Shown here: positions 41,127 to 50,062 of the stretch, piece after piece
How the letters are laid out: the number at the start of each line of letters is the position of its first letter
How positions within the stretch are numbered: the stretch's first letter is position 1
NCBI RefSeq assembly: GCF_002156875.1
Contig: NZ_NCSY01000002.1
Coordinates: forward strand, 558,001-622,000
DNA length: 64,000 nucleotides
Source of the DNA: Bacillus sp. EAC
GTDB lineage: Bacteria > Bacillota > Bacilli > Bacillales > Bacillaceae_G
Direction: 5' to 3'
Notes under the pieces: generated by a model
Seen by the model: only the letters and a program-made list of their open reading frames with translations
Told to the model about the DNA's origin: nothing
Database searches by the model: none
Translations under genes and position numbers: made by a program

Positions 41127-42632
41127 TTAATTTGTACTTAACTTCTTATTTGTTACATTTTCTAAAGGGGCACTAGTTTCTAATGCCGAATTTTGTTTTC
41201 CCTTTTTAATAAAGAAGGACATTAGTAATCCAATAATACCAATCCCAATTATGACAAGATATGCGTCATTAACTCCTTGTATAGAAGCTTCTTTAATTAG
41301 TTGCATTTGGTTCAAACCTTTAGCAGCTGCAGTAGGAATCATATCTTGTAAATGTGATTTCGTACGGACAGTCATTACTGTAACGAGTAACGAAGTACCT
41401 ACAGCACCTGCAACTTGGCGAATTGTATTACTTACTGCTGTACCATGTGCGTTTAAACGTTGTGGCAGTTGATTTAAACCAGCAGTTTGTAAAGGCATCA
41501 TCATTAATGCCATCCCAATTCGGCGTCCCGTTGACATGAGCACCAAATAAGTATAACTAGTTGAGTCAGTCAAGTTGATAAAGCCCATCGTCGTGATAAT
41601 CGTAATAATCATCCCAATAATCGTTAACCATCTTGCACCAAATCGATCAAACAACTTACCAGTAACTGGCATAAGTAAGCCCATTACTAGAGCTCCTGGA
41701 AGTAGTAAAAGTCCGGACTCAATCGCTGTATAACCACGGATATTTTGTAGGTATAACGGAAGTAGCATCATATCTGCATACATTACCATAGTTACTGCGA
41801 TATTAATGATTGTCGTTAAGGAGAACATCTTGTATTTGAATACACGCAAATCAAGTAGTGGATTTTGCGATTTCAACTCTTTCCATGAAAAAAGTACCAG
41901 AGACAAGACGCCCACAAAAATCGTACTTAGTACTTCCACGTCTGACCATCCAAGCGTCCCTGCTCGGCTGAATCCATAAAGTAATGCGCCAAAACCAACC
42001 GTAGAGAGTGTAACACTTAAGAAATCTAACTTTGTCTTGATTCGATCAGATACATTTCGAAGATAAATGAATCCAAGTATAATGACAAGAACAGCAATTG
42101 GGATCATCCCGTAAAACATCGTTTCCCATTTGTAATTGTCAATAATATAACCAGCAATTGTAGGTCCAATTGCTGGGGCGAAAATGATCGCAAGACCGAC
42201 CATCCCCATGGCTGCTCCCCTTTTGTTTGGAGGGAAGATTGTCAGAATAACATTTGTAAGTAAAGGCATAATGATTCCTGCACCAGCAGCTTGAATCATA
42301 CGACCAGTTAATAATAATGGAAATCCTGTTGCTATAGCTGAAACGATCGTTCCGGCTAAAAATATAAACATTGCTGTTTGAAAGAGCTCACGTGTGGTAA
42401 ACCGTTGCATTAAGTAAGCTGTAATTGGAATCAAGACTCCATTTACAAGCATGTAGCCTGTTGTTAGCCATTGTGCTGTTGCAGCTGTGATTTTAAATTC
42501 GACCATTAATTCAGGAGTAGCAACGCTCATAACTGTTTGATTTAATATCGCAATGAAAGCACCTATAATCATAATGAACATAATAGGTCCTTTTTTTATC
42601 GAATTTGTGTCAATTTTAGGATTATTATTCAA
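41127..42632 (-). CDS. MFS drug exporter, DHA2 (EmrB/QacA) family
   Basis: About 501 residues with 14 hydrophobic helices. MFIMIIGAFIAILNQTVMSVATPEL opens helix 1; LTTGYMLVNGVLIP, then motif A-like region GRMIQAAGAGIIMPL and GPTIAGYI (motif C) mark the DHA2 family. Proton-driven export of drugs or organic cations. The frame is open to 42695; TTG at 42632 with AAAGGA upstream is a likely start, though the exact codon is uncertain. Divergent from a TetR regulator, with an inverted repeat between them. Confidence 0.88.
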   Translation of the reverse strand: MNNNPKIDTNSIKKGPIMFIMIIGAFIAILNQTVMSVATPELMVEFKITAATAQWLTTGYMLVNGVLIPITAYLMQRFTTRELFQTAMFIFLAGTIVSAIATGFPLLLTGRMIQAAGAGIIMPLLTNVILTIFPPNKRGAAMGMVGLAIIFAPAIGPTIAGYIIDNYKWETMFYGMIPIAVLVIILGFIYLRNVSDRIKTKLDFLSVTLSTVGFGALLYGFSRAGTLGWSDVEVLSTIFVGVLSLVLFSWKELKSQNPLLDLRVFKYKMFSLTTIINIAVTMVMYADMMLLPLYLQNIRGYTAIESGLLLLPGALVMGLLMPVTGKLFDRFGARWLTIIGMIITIITTMGFINLTDSTSYTYLVLMSTGRRIGMALMMMPLQTAGLNQLPQRLNAHGTAVSNTIRQVAGAVGTSLLVTVMTVRTKSHLQDMIPTAAAKGLNQMQLIKEASIQGVNDAYLVIIGIGIIGLLMSFFIKKGKQNSALETSAPLENVTNKKLSTN

Positions 42633-42676
42633 TTCTCCCCGATCCTTTCTAAATAGAATATAGACTTTTTTTACAT

Positions 42677-42696
42677 AGTGTTTAATAATTAACACT
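42677..42696. promoter_or_regulatory. inverted repeat, likely TetR operator
   Basis: AGTGTT-TAATAATT-AACACT, 8-base centre, just downstream of the exporter -10 box, a typical position for repression. Confidence 0.65.
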
Positions 42697-42706
42697 GTAT
42701 AAATAA

Positions 42707-42734
42707 ATTATAGATAGAAAGTAGATTCTTACAA
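42707..42734 (-). promoter_or_regulatory. promoter of the DHA2 exporter gene
   Basis: Minus strand TTGTAA, 16-base spacer, TATAAT. The operator-like repeat at 42677 overlaps the expected transcription start. Confidence 0.6.
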
Positions 42735-42853
42735 CCGACAATTTCTTAGAAAGTGTAAATTAGTTATCATTCATTTCATTTATGTAGTAAATAGTGAAGA
42801 TTATAGACAGAAACAGAATTATTGTAAATTTAGCAAAAGAAAGGTGATTAGTA

Positions 42854-43438
42854 ATGGTGGATAATACAAAAGCAAAAGTAGATCCTCGGGTCATTCGAAC
42901 ACGTCAATTGATCAAGGATGCATTAATCGATTTGCTACAAGAGATGGATATTAATAAAATAACGGTTAACCGTATTGCGGAACGTGCAACCATTAACCGT
43001 GTTACGTTTTATCTTCATTATAATGATATACATGACATGCTGGAAAAATTGTCCCAGGAAATGGCTGAGGACATTGATTGCATTATTATGAGTACGAATA
43101 CTAACCAAAATTCCGCAGATGATAGCGACCATCTAAAGCTTGTAACCCTGCTTGAGTATATTGCTGAGAATGCCAAATTCTATAAAGTAGTGCTTGGTTC
43201 AAATCGAACGCCAATCTTTACAGACCGTTTGTTAAATATCCTTTCGAAAAGAATAACAGAGAGAACAACGAATAATTCCAAGTTAGATACGAAAGACATT
43301 CAGAGGGATATTGCTATTTGGTACGGATCTTCAGCTTTAATTGGAACAATTGTAGCTTGGTTGCGTAAGGATATGCCATATACTCCTCAATTTCTTGCTA
43401 AGCAGTTGTCTTTGCTTTTTCGAATAGAGAATAAATAA
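42854..43438 (+). CDS. TetR/AcrR-family regulator
   Basis: 194 residues. N-terminal HTH TRQLIKDALIDLLQEMDINKITVNRIAERATINRVTFYLHYNDIHDML (about 14-62) followed by a ligand-binding helical domain. It is divergent from the DHA2 exporter and is likely its repressor. AAAGGTG ribosome site. The two-component genes follow 83 bases downstream on the same strand without a clear terminator, so read-through is possible. Confidence 0.88.
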   Translation: MVDNTKAKVDPRVIRTRQLIKDALIDLLQEMDINKITVNRIAERATINRVTFYLHYNDIHDMLEKLSQEMAEDIDCIIMSTNTNQNSADDSDHLKLVTLLEYIAENAKFYKVVLGSNRTPIFTDRLLNILSKRITERTTNNSKLDTKDIQRDIAIWYGSSALIGTIVAWLRKDMPYTPQFLAKQLSLLFRIENK

Positions 43439-43521
43439 CTTGGATTCAAATTACAAAAGTCTAAACCAAAGAGTGTGCTAGAATAATTGTAGTGACTATT
43501 TTTACAATAATGAGGGATTTC

Positions 43522-44196
43522 ATGTATAAAGTAATGATGATTGAGGACGATGAAAAAATTAGACGGATTGTCTCTGATACGTTGAAAAAGTGGCAATATG
43601 ATGTAGTGGAAGTGATCCATTTTGACCAGGTGTTAAAGGAATTTGAGAAAACTGAACCACACCTCGTTCTATTAGATATCAATCTACCTGTTTACGATGG
43701 ATACTACTGGTGCCAGCAAATACGATCAGTTTCCAAAGTACCGATTATATTCCTTTCATCTAGAAATCAGAATATGGACATCATTATGGCGATTAATATG
43801 GGTGGAGATGACTTTATCCAAAAGCCATTTGATTTGGACATTCTTATCACGAAAATCAGTGCGCTTATGCGCCGGAAATATACCTATCAGGAAGAGGAGA
43901 ACATCAGATTCGTCCATCGTGGATTGAAATTAAATGTAACTAATTCAACTATTGAATACAATGAACAAAGTACTGAGTTAAGCCGGAACGAATTCATCAT
44001 TTTACAATTAATGCTGCGGAATATAAGAAAAATTGTTTCGCGAGATGATTTGATGCAGGCACTATGGAATGAAGAAAAATTCGTCGATGATAACACATTG
44101 ACCGTGAATGTGAATCGACTGCGCCGAAAAATTGCCATTCTTGGACTGGAGGACTTCATTGTTACCCGCAAAGGAATGGGGTATATAATCGAATGA
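43522..44196 (+). CDS. response regulator, BceR-type (OmpR/PhoB family)
   Basis: 224 residues from ATG 43522 (GAGGG upstream). Receiver domain with the acidic pair EDD (about 7-9), phospho-acceptor Asp in LVLLDINLP (near 51) and Lys in IQKPFDLD (near 100); C-terminal winged helix LSRNEFIILQLML ... DDNTLTVNVNRLRRKI. In Bce systems it activates the adjacent peptide-antibiotic transporter. ATG of the kinase overlaps its stop (ATGA, 44193), so the pair is coupled. Confidence 0.9.
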   Translation: MYKVMMIEDDEKIRRIVSDTLKKWQYDVVEVIHFDQVLKEFEKTEPHLVLLDINLPVYDGYYWCQQIRSVSKVPIIFLSSRNQNMDIIMAINMGGDDFIQKPFDLDILITKISALMRRKYTYQEEENIRFVHRGLKLNVTNSTIEYNEQSTELSRNEFIILQLMLRNIRKIVSRDDLMQALWNEEKFVDDNTLTVNVNRLRRKIAILGLEDFIVTRKGMGYIIE

Positions 44197-45188
44197 CCTT
44201 CCTACGATATCTTCCATATGAAAAACCATATATTTATCTGTATCTAATTGCTTTCTTAATCACGGCCGCAGTATTTTTTACTGATAGTAATGGTACCTTG
44301 GCATGGGGGACCTTCTTTTATGCCTTCTCCCTATCTTCTATTGTATTACTCGGATTTTTAATTTATCGTTATCAGCAAAATGTACGTGTGATACGGCAAA
44401 TGAAAAATGAGGAGTATGACAGCTTGTCAATGGAAGGAGAATTTGCGAAGGCGTACATTGATGAACTTAAAAGAGAGCATATCCGTGAAATGAATCAGAT
44501 TCAAGACAAGAAGAATGAGCATTATGATTTCATCGTCTCCTGGTTCCATGAAATAAAAACACCGATTGCAGTCCTTCGCTTATTGGAGCAAACTGATATG
44601 GACGCCAATAGTTTAAGGGAAGAGATCGCGAAGATTGAAAATTACGTGGATCAAGCACTCTATTACGCCAAGCTCGATAGCTTTAACCAGGATTACGCTA
44701 TTCAAAATTGTGACATTATCCAAATTTCGAAAAAAATCGTTAAGGCTCATTCAAAAACCTTTATTTCAAAAAAAATCCGTATTGCCATACAGGCAGATTC
44801 ACTGGAAGTTCAAACTGATCCTAAATGGCTAGAGTTTATCGTCAATCAGTTATTGACGAATAGTTTAAAATATACGGAACCTGGTGGGGAGATTACCATT
44901 TCAGTTTTCGAAACCCCACAAGAAAAACAACTTGTGATTCGTGATAACGGAATTGGCATTAGTCAAAAGGATTTACCGCGAATTTACAATCGTGGATTTA
45001 CTGGAGAAAACGGTCGGATGTATACGAAGTCAACAGGAATGGGCTTATATTTAGCTCAACAGTTAAGTAACAAATTAGGACATTACATTAGTTGTACTTC
45101 TGAAGTAGGGGATTTTACTCAATACATAATTCACTTTCCGCAAGATAGTGATCCGTATTTAATATTACAAAAAACACACGATGAGTAA
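44193..45188 (+). CDS. intramembrane-sensing histidine kinase, BceS-type
   Basis: 331 residues. Two N-terminal helices (about 14-32 and 38-60) with almost no extracellular loop, typical of kinases that sense through their partner ABC transporter. Dimerisation/phospho-acceptor WFHEIKTPIAVLRL (His near 116), then N-box NQLLTNSLKYTE, G1 IRDNGIGI and G2 STGMGLYLAQQL. The gene is convergent with the BceB-like permease; its stop is only 5 bases from it, and a hairpin spans both ends. Confidence 0.9.
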   Translation: MTFLRYLPYEKPYIYLYLIAFLITAAVFFTDSNGTLAWGTFFYAFSLSSIVLLGFLIYRYQQNVRVIRQMKNEEYDSLSMEGEFAKAYIDELKREHIREMNQIQDKKNEHYDFIVSWFHEIKTPIAVLRLLEQTDMDANSLREEIAKIENYVDQALYYAKLDSFNQDYAIQNCDIIQISKKIVKAHSKTFISKKIRIAIQADSLEVQTDPKWLEFIVNQLLTNSLKYTEPGGEITISVFETPQEKQLVIRDNGIGISQKDLPRIYNRGFTGENGRMYTKSTGMGLYLAQQLSNKLGHYISCTSEVGDFTQYIIHFPQDSDPYLILQKTHDE

Positions 45189-45209
45189 AAAACTCACCGT
45201 GTATTTTTT
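45176..45209. terminator. terminator shared by convergent bceS and bceB genes
   Basis: ACACGATGAGT/ACTCACCGTGT (45176-45186, 45192-45202), one mismatch, then seven T; overlaps the kinase stop codon and the permease 3' end. Confidence 0.75.
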
Positions 45210-47152
45210 TCGCTGATAATTTTGTAGTAAATAGATGTCGATGATACGTAAAAGATTAGATATGTAAACACATACAGTCCCATTACTGAAAAAATAATTG
45301 TTGTTAAGGAAGGTAAATCTTTTATGATTAGGATTACTGTATAGTATAAAAGATACCAACTGTGTACCAATCCAAGTATTAGTGGCGGTAAAAATACGAA
45401 CAGCAATTGTTTCCGAATAATCTTTTTCATTACTTTGTCTTCAACACCAATTTTCCGTAAAATTGCGTAGTGTTCACGCTCTTCTGTAGCTTCACGTAAC
45501 TGTTTAAAGTATATAACGCTTGCTAAAGCAAACAATGCAATGACTGCAAAAAACGCAACGGAGAACAATATTAACGATGAAGATTCAGTATCAACGGAAT
45601 ACATATCTATATAGGCCGAATAATATGCTCCTTTTGTTTTCTTTACGATATCGTATATTTTTCGGGATACATCATTCGATGTTTTCGGATCCTCGATTTT
45701 ATAAATTTCATAGGAAGAAATTGTACGATCTTCTTTTAAACGCTCAAAAACTTCGTCTGAAATCACGAGTACAGAAGGTTGAGGATCGGTATCTCCACCA
45801 GGAATCGTTGGGATACTTAACAACGGGTATCGGATTTTCTCGACAATACGAAAAGAATTATCTTTTAAAACGGTAATTTCAGGCTGATTTTTTTTATATT
45901 TTGTCGGCTCATCGATTCCTCTTGTTAAAAGAATTGCTTCATCATCTTTTACATCTACTTTTTTACCTACTTCGCGTAAATCAACGATCGCATTTAATTG
46001 TGATTCTGGAAAAAGGTAAAATTCCTCTGAATAATATTCGGGATAGCTATAATACGTTTTTCGATTTTGAATTTTTTCTGTTTGTATTCCCGTAATTGTT
46101 TCATGTCCTACAATTGGATGAGAGTCATTCATAATCTTTTCAATTTGTTTTTGAGTTCGATCATCTTGCGTTGAAAAGGCAATATGATTTGGAAATTCTT
46201 TTTTGACAACCTCACCTTTCATGGCGTAATCAACAGCAATAAATCCAACTGCAAAAATGATAATCGCACTAATCAGTGAATTAATCGTAAAGTTTACTGT
46301 ATTCCCTCTTATAGAAAAGCGAAGTGAGGAAATCCATAACATTTTGTTACCGTTAAAGTAATTTTTACTTTGACTCATTTTTTGTAGAATCCAACCTGAA
46401 AACTGGCTGAAAAATAAATACGTACCGACAATTAATGCCGATGCTGTAGCAATTAATGTTTCTTTAAAATGCTCTTTCCATATATCTGTATTTCCTGCAA
46501 TGGTAATTGTGTAATAGGACGCTCCAATCAATAGGATGGAAAATATCGCCAAGGGCATGGAAAATTTAAGGGGTTTATCCATTTTTTCTTTTGCATGAAA
46601 CAATTCCACAAGCTGCACACGACGGACGTTAAAATAACTTTGAATCGTAATTATGCAGATTAATAGAGCGAATAACAGAATAGTTGAGACGATTGCTTCA
46701 AGTGGAAACGCAAACGAAATTTCATCATGATAGTGCATTAAGTTCATTAATACCCTACCGAAAAATTTCGAAAGTAAACCGCCAATTAATATACCGCTAG
46801 TTACAGAAATGGTGCTTAGAAATAACGTTTCAAAAAAGACCATTGTGGCAACTTGTCTTTCTTTCATCCCGTAAAGTAAATACATACCAAATTCTTTTTT
46901 CCGTTGCTTCATAAAAAAAGAGTTAGCGTATAAGATAAAGAACACAATAAACAAAAAGACGATAATCGAGGCAACGAAAATACTTGTTTTGTAGTTTTCT
47001 TTATTTTGAATTGCTGCAACTACGTCCTCGTTAAACATTAAACCGGAAAAGGTATAGTAAATTACAACCCCGACAAGCATAGAAATGAAATAAATCGAGT
47101 AGAGACGAAAATTTCGTTTCATGTTACGCCATGATAAATCGTACAAACTCAT
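45194..47152 (-). CDS. ABC transporter permease, BceB-type
   Basis: 652 residues, FtsX-like organisation: ten predicted helices and one large extracellular domain (about 310-520, between helices 7 and 8) characteristic of Bce peptide-antibiotic transporters. FMKQRKKEFGMYLLYGMKERQVATMVFFETL near 75-105 is the conserved coupling region. Recognises cell-wall antibiotics such as bacitracin-like peptides; specificity unknown. Its start overlaps the ATPase gene by four bases. Confidence 0.9.
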   Translation of the reverse strand: MSLYDLSWRNMKRNFRLYSIYFISMLVGVVIYYTFSGLMFNEDVVAAIQNKENYKTSIFVASIIVFLFIVFFILYANSFFMKQRKKEFGMYLLYGMKERQVATMVFFETLFLSTISVTSGILIGGLLSKFFGRVLMNLMHYHDEISFAFPLEAIVSTILLFALLICIITIQSYFNVRRVQLVELFHAKEKMDKPLKFSMPLAIFSILLIGASYYTITIAGNTDIWKEHFKETLIATASALIVGTYLFFSQFSGWILQKMSQSKNYFNGNKMLWISSLRFSIRGNTVNFTINSLISAIIIFAVGFIAVDYAMKGEVVKKEFPNHIAFSTQDDRTQKQIEKIMNDSHPIVGHETITGIQTEKIQNRKTYYSYPEYYSEEFYLFPESQLNAIVDLREVGKKVDVKDDEAILLTRGIDEPTKYKKNQPEITVLKDNSFRIVEKIRYPLLSIPTIPGGDTDPQPSVLVISDEVFERLKEDRTISSYEIYKIEDPKTSNDVSRKIYDIVKKTKGAYYSAYIDMYSVDTESSSLILFSVAFFAVIALFALASVIYFKQLREATEEREHYAILRKIGVEDKVMKKIIRKQLLFVFLPPLILGLVHSWYLLYYTVILIIKDLPSLTTIIFSVMGLYVFTYLIFYVSSTSIYYKIISEKNTR

Positions 47153-47895
47153 GGTCGGTCGCCTCCTATGGCACTTTGAATCGTCAGAATTCGATCAAAG
47201 AATTCTTTTACGGTTTGCTCTCCTCTAAACATTTCATTAACGATTTTTCCATCACGGAGAAAAACCACGCGCTGACAGTAGCTTGCTGCATATGGATCGT
47301 GTGTAATCATTAGAACCGTAGTATTAAATGTCTTATTGAGCAATTGAATTTGTTCAAGCAGCTGGGTAGCAGATCTCGAATCAAGTGCACCAGTCGGCTC
47401 ATCAGCAAACACAATCGCTGGATTGGTAATAATCGCTCTAGCTGCAGCCGTGCGCTGCTTTTGGCCACCGGAAATTTCAGACGGATATTGATGTAAAATC
47501 GATTCAATATTTAAGGCTTCTATTAGTTTCTCTAACCGCTTCTCCATTTCCTCGACAGGTGTTTTTTGTAATGCGAGTGGGAGTAAGATATTTTCTTTCA
47601 CCGTTAATGTATCTAATAGGTTGTAATCTTGAAAAATAAATCCCATTCGTTTTTGGCGAAACTCACGTAAGGCTTTCTTTTTCATATCTAATAACGATTT
47701 CCCCTCGATCCAAACATCCCCAGCGTTAAAGGTGTCAATCGTTGAGAGAGTATTCATTAATGTCGTTTTCCCTGAACCAGATGGCCCCATAATCGCAGTG
47801 AATTCACCTTGTTCAATTGTTAAATCAATATTTTTTAGGACTTGTGTTTTCCCATAAGATTTCGATAAATTCTTTGTATGTATAATTTTAGTCAT
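47149..47895 (-). CDS. ABC transporter ATP-binding protein, BceA-type
   Basis: 248 residues from ATG 47895 with AGGAGGTC upstream; the longer frame to 47949 has no ribosome site. Walker A GPSGSGKTT (near 41), Q-loop FQDYNLLD, signature ISGGQKQR, Walker B IVFADEPTGALD and H-loop MITHDPYA. MacB/LolD-type ATPase pairing with the FtsX-like permease. In Bce systems this removes antibiotic from its lipid target and signals to the kinase. Confidence 0.92.
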   Translation of the reverse strand: MTKIIHTKNLSKSYGKTQVLKNIDLTIEQGEFTAIMGPSGSGKTTLMNTLSTIDTFNAGDVWIEGKSLLDMKKKALREFRQKRMGFIFQDYNLLDTLTVKENILLPLALQKTPVEEMEKRLEKLIEALNIESILHQYPSEISGGQKQRTAAARAIITNPAIVFADEPTGALDSRSATQLLEQIQLLNKTFNTTVLMITHDPYAASYCQRVVFLRDGKIVNEMFRGEQTVKEFFDRILTIQSAIGGDRP

Positions 47896-47969
47896 TGTTC
47901 CGACCTCCTTCACCATCATACTATACCGACTAATTTGCCCGCCAACCATCGATGTTACAGCATCAAAAG

Positions 47970-47983
47970 TGACAGTTTTGTCA
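47970..47983. promoter_or_regulatory. palindrome upstream of bceAB, candidate regulator site
   Basis: TGACAGTTTTGTCA, perfect 5-bp arms with 4-base centre, 75 bases before the bceA ATG; a further half TTGTCA lies at 48005. Near the ATG a TATAGT -10 box lacks a good -35, which fits activator-dependent expression. Confidence 0.55.
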
Positions 47984-48129
47984 TGTTGGGTGAGGAATCG
48001 ATTTTGTCATTTTAGTTTTGCGATAAAACTCATTTTTATGAAGGATTACCTAATGAATCAGTAACTCTGTCGATATGAATGAATAGTTTACAGCTCACTT
48101 TGGAAATTTAAGTTAAAAAGGATGATTCT

Positions 48130-48645
48130 ATGCAACTTGATATTGTTTGGAAAGCAGTGCTAATTGTTATCATGGGAACACTTTTATTAAGAATAGCTGG
48201 AAGAAACTCTATTTCTAAATTGACAGTTTCTGAACTTGTTTTAATGAGTACAATCGGCCCATTACTAAGTCGTCCTATTGAAAATAAAGGTATTTGGACA
48301 AGTTTTGGTGTTGCTTTAATTCTAATCCTAACTGTATTTTTGTTTCAGTTTCTTAAATTAAAATTCGTTTCATTTGAATTATTACTAACTGGTAAGCCAA
48401 CGATCATAATTGAAGACGGGAATTTAAATATAGAAAACATGAAAAAAACACGTCTCACAACTGATAATCTAAAAATGCGTTTACATCAGTTGGGAATAAC
48501 CTCAATAGAAGATGTAGAGTGGGCGTCATTAGAGGTGAATGGGCAAATTGGATATAAATTGAAGCTAAGCTCACAGCCCGCAACTAAGCAGGACATACAA
48601 AATTTGACTCGACTAATTGAAACAAAGATACTTGAATCTAATTAA
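48130..48645 (+). CDS. DUF421 (YetF-like) membrane protein
   Basis: 171 residues: three helices (about 5-22, 33-50, 58-78) and a C-terminal soluble DUF421 domain containing LLTGKPTIIIEDGNLNIENMKKTRLTTDNLKMRLHQLGI. This layout is that of the spore-expressed YetF family, but shorter than the usual ~220-residue members. Function of the family is not firmly known. AAAAAGGATG ribosome site; single gene. Confidence 0.85.
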   Translation: MQLDIVWKAVLIVIMGTLLLRIAGRNSISKLTVSELVLMSTIGPLLSRPIENKGIWTSFGVALILILTVFLFQFLKLKFVSFELLLTGKPTIIIEDGNLNIENMKKTRLTTDNLKMRLHQLGITSIEDVEWASLEVNGQIGYKLKLSSQPATKQDIQNLTRLIETKILESN

Positions 48646-48702
48646 AGTTAATAAAAAATCATTATTTATAAATCACTTACTTTTAAATTCAGACACAAAA
48701 TT

Positions 48703-48732
48703 ACCTCCTATTGATCAATAAATAGGAGGTTT
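48703..48732 (+). terminator. weak terminator hairpin containing an anti-Shine-Dalgarno pair
   Basis: ACCTCCTATT/AATAGGAGGT, perfect 10-bp stem but with only a poor T-run. Lies 60 bases after the DUF421 stop. Confidence 0.5.
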
Positions 48733-48781
48733 GATAAAAACAAAACTATTTTCATTTTTTAGTTATACAACATTAGGCATA

Positions 48782-49033
48782 TTAATCAGAAATTATATTT
48801 ACATTTTTAGCTACGCGAGATTGATCGCTTAAACCTGGTGATTCAATCAAATCAAACGAGACCTTTTGTCCTCGCTTTAAAAAACGAAATCCACTCGGAA
48901 ACCTTTTTTGATCTGGCATGATGGAACTAAAATGAACAAAAACAAAATTTTTAGTTTCTCCATCAATCTGTATGCGTCCATACCCTTCTTCAACCTTATA
49001 CCACCTAACAATTCCTTCTCGTTTTTGAGTCAT
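48782..49033 (-). CDS. cold-shock-domain-like protein
   Basis: 83 residues: GIVRWYKVEEGYGRIQIDGETKNFVFVHFSSI follows the CspA-type beta-barrel pattern (G-x-V-x-W-F, Y-G-x-I, V-F-V-H-F-S-x-I), with RGQKVSFDLIES and RVAKNVNII closing the barrel. RNP1 aromatics are partly replaced, so nucleic-acid binding may be altered. AGGGAGG ribosome site. Monocistronic. Confidence 0.78.
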   Translation of the reverse strand: MTQKREGIVRWYKVEEGYGRIQIDGETKNFVFVHFSSIMPDQKRFPSGFRFLKRGQKVSFDLIESPGLSDQSRVAKNVNIISD

Positions 49034-49198
49034 TGTGAGTCCCTCCCTATTCAGTCAGTTACTCCAATTTTTTCTCACGTAATATAAGATATTCTCTAAT
49101 TGTTAAAATATGAAGCATGTTCCCTTAACCAGACAATATTTTCTATAATTTACCAATTTTATGTACTGAGATAAAATAAACATTCGGAGGTGTTTGTA

Positions 49199-49423
49199 AT
49201 GTCTGAAAAAAATGAGAATCTACTAGAAGAAGTTTCTAAAAGTCTTTTAATTGGTCTTACATTTGGCTCGTCATTTGATCCAGATATGAGTGAAGAAAAA
49301 GTGAAAGAAACTAGAGAGTTTTCTACAATTGAAGTATTCAATCATCTAACAAGGAAAGAAAAATTAGCTGATTCAGATATTGAAGCCTTAAAAAGATCAG
49401 CGAAGTATAATCGTAGTCTATAA
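49199..49423 (+). CDS. small acidic protein, unknown
   Basis: 74 residues from ATG 49199 with CGGAGGTG; the GTG at 49190 lies inside that site. Acidic, predicted helical with FGSSFDPDMSEEKVKETREFS in the centre and a LADSDIEALKRSAKYN end. No family recognised. Terminator follows. Confidence 0.6.
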   Translation: MSEKNENLLEEVSKSLLIGLTFGSSFDPDMSEEKVKETREFSTIEVFNHLTRKEKLADSDIEALKRSAKYNRSL

Positions 49424-49438
49424 ATATTAGAAAATATT

Positions 49439-49467
49439 AAAGGAGCTTAAGTCAATAAGCTCCTTTT
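49439..49467 (+). terminator. intrinsic terminator
   Basis: AAAGGAGCTTA/TAAGCTCCTTT stem followed by TT and pyrimidines; stem also contains GGAG/CTCC. Confidence 0.8.
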
Positions 49468-49522
49468 CCTTAAAGTTAAACAGTTTCTTCTTTATATATT
49501 GCTTATAAAATGCTTAGTTTAA

Positions 49523-49879
49523 TTAATTCGTATCAATATACTTCCATGTCGTTGAATTATAATTAATCCATTCATCCAGCTGCTTTTGATTGAAGTAATT
49601 TTGATTATTAATACTAATATAAGGAATAAACATATATGTCTGAAACACAGTATTTTGAAGTCTTTCTAGATCCTGTTCTTCTATCATTTTATTTAACTCA
49701 TCTACCGTCATATTCAAGTAAGCTGCAGCTTGTTTTGTTGTTAATAAGCCTTTGTTATTGTTGGAAAGAGTAATATTCGATTTTGTTTTGATTTTTGAAT
49801 AGGCGTTTAACTGATATCCACAAAAAAATAACGCAATACTCAATATGAATATTGATATTGGCAATAGATATTTTGTCAA
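49523..49879 (-). CDS. membrane-anchored excisionase-type HTH protein
   Basis: 118 residues: one N-terminal helix (about 4-25), a spacer, then a MerR/excisionase (HTH_17) fold at about 45-110: LLTTKQAAAYLNMTVDELNKMIEEQ and FIPYISINNQNYFNQKQLDEWI. Membrane tethering of such an HTH is unusual; it might be a transcription factor at the membrane or use the fold for protein binding. GGAGGAGG ribosome site. Single gene. Confidence 0.75.
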   Translation of the reverse strand: MTKYLLPISIFILSIALFFCGYQLNAYSKIKTKSNITLSNNNKGLLTTKQAAAYLNMTVDELNKMIEEQDLERLQNTVFQTYMFIPYISINNQNYFNQKQLDEWINYNSTTWKYIDTN

Positions 49880-50062
49880 TTAAACCTCCTCCTTCACTTA
49901 ATTCTATACGTATATTCATCTACTAAACTTTTTATCCTATTTTTTCCCAGTACATACGATTAAAAAAATAATGAAAACCTCATTTTTCCTATTAAATCAT
50001 GATATGATTAGATTAGATATAACATTATTTACCAGTTTAAATAGGCATAGGAGGAAAGATTG

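Noticed and set aside
43461-45359. several 60-95 codon frames opposite bceR, bceS and bceB
   Set aside because: Shadows of well-supported genes, without ribosome sites or recognisable products.
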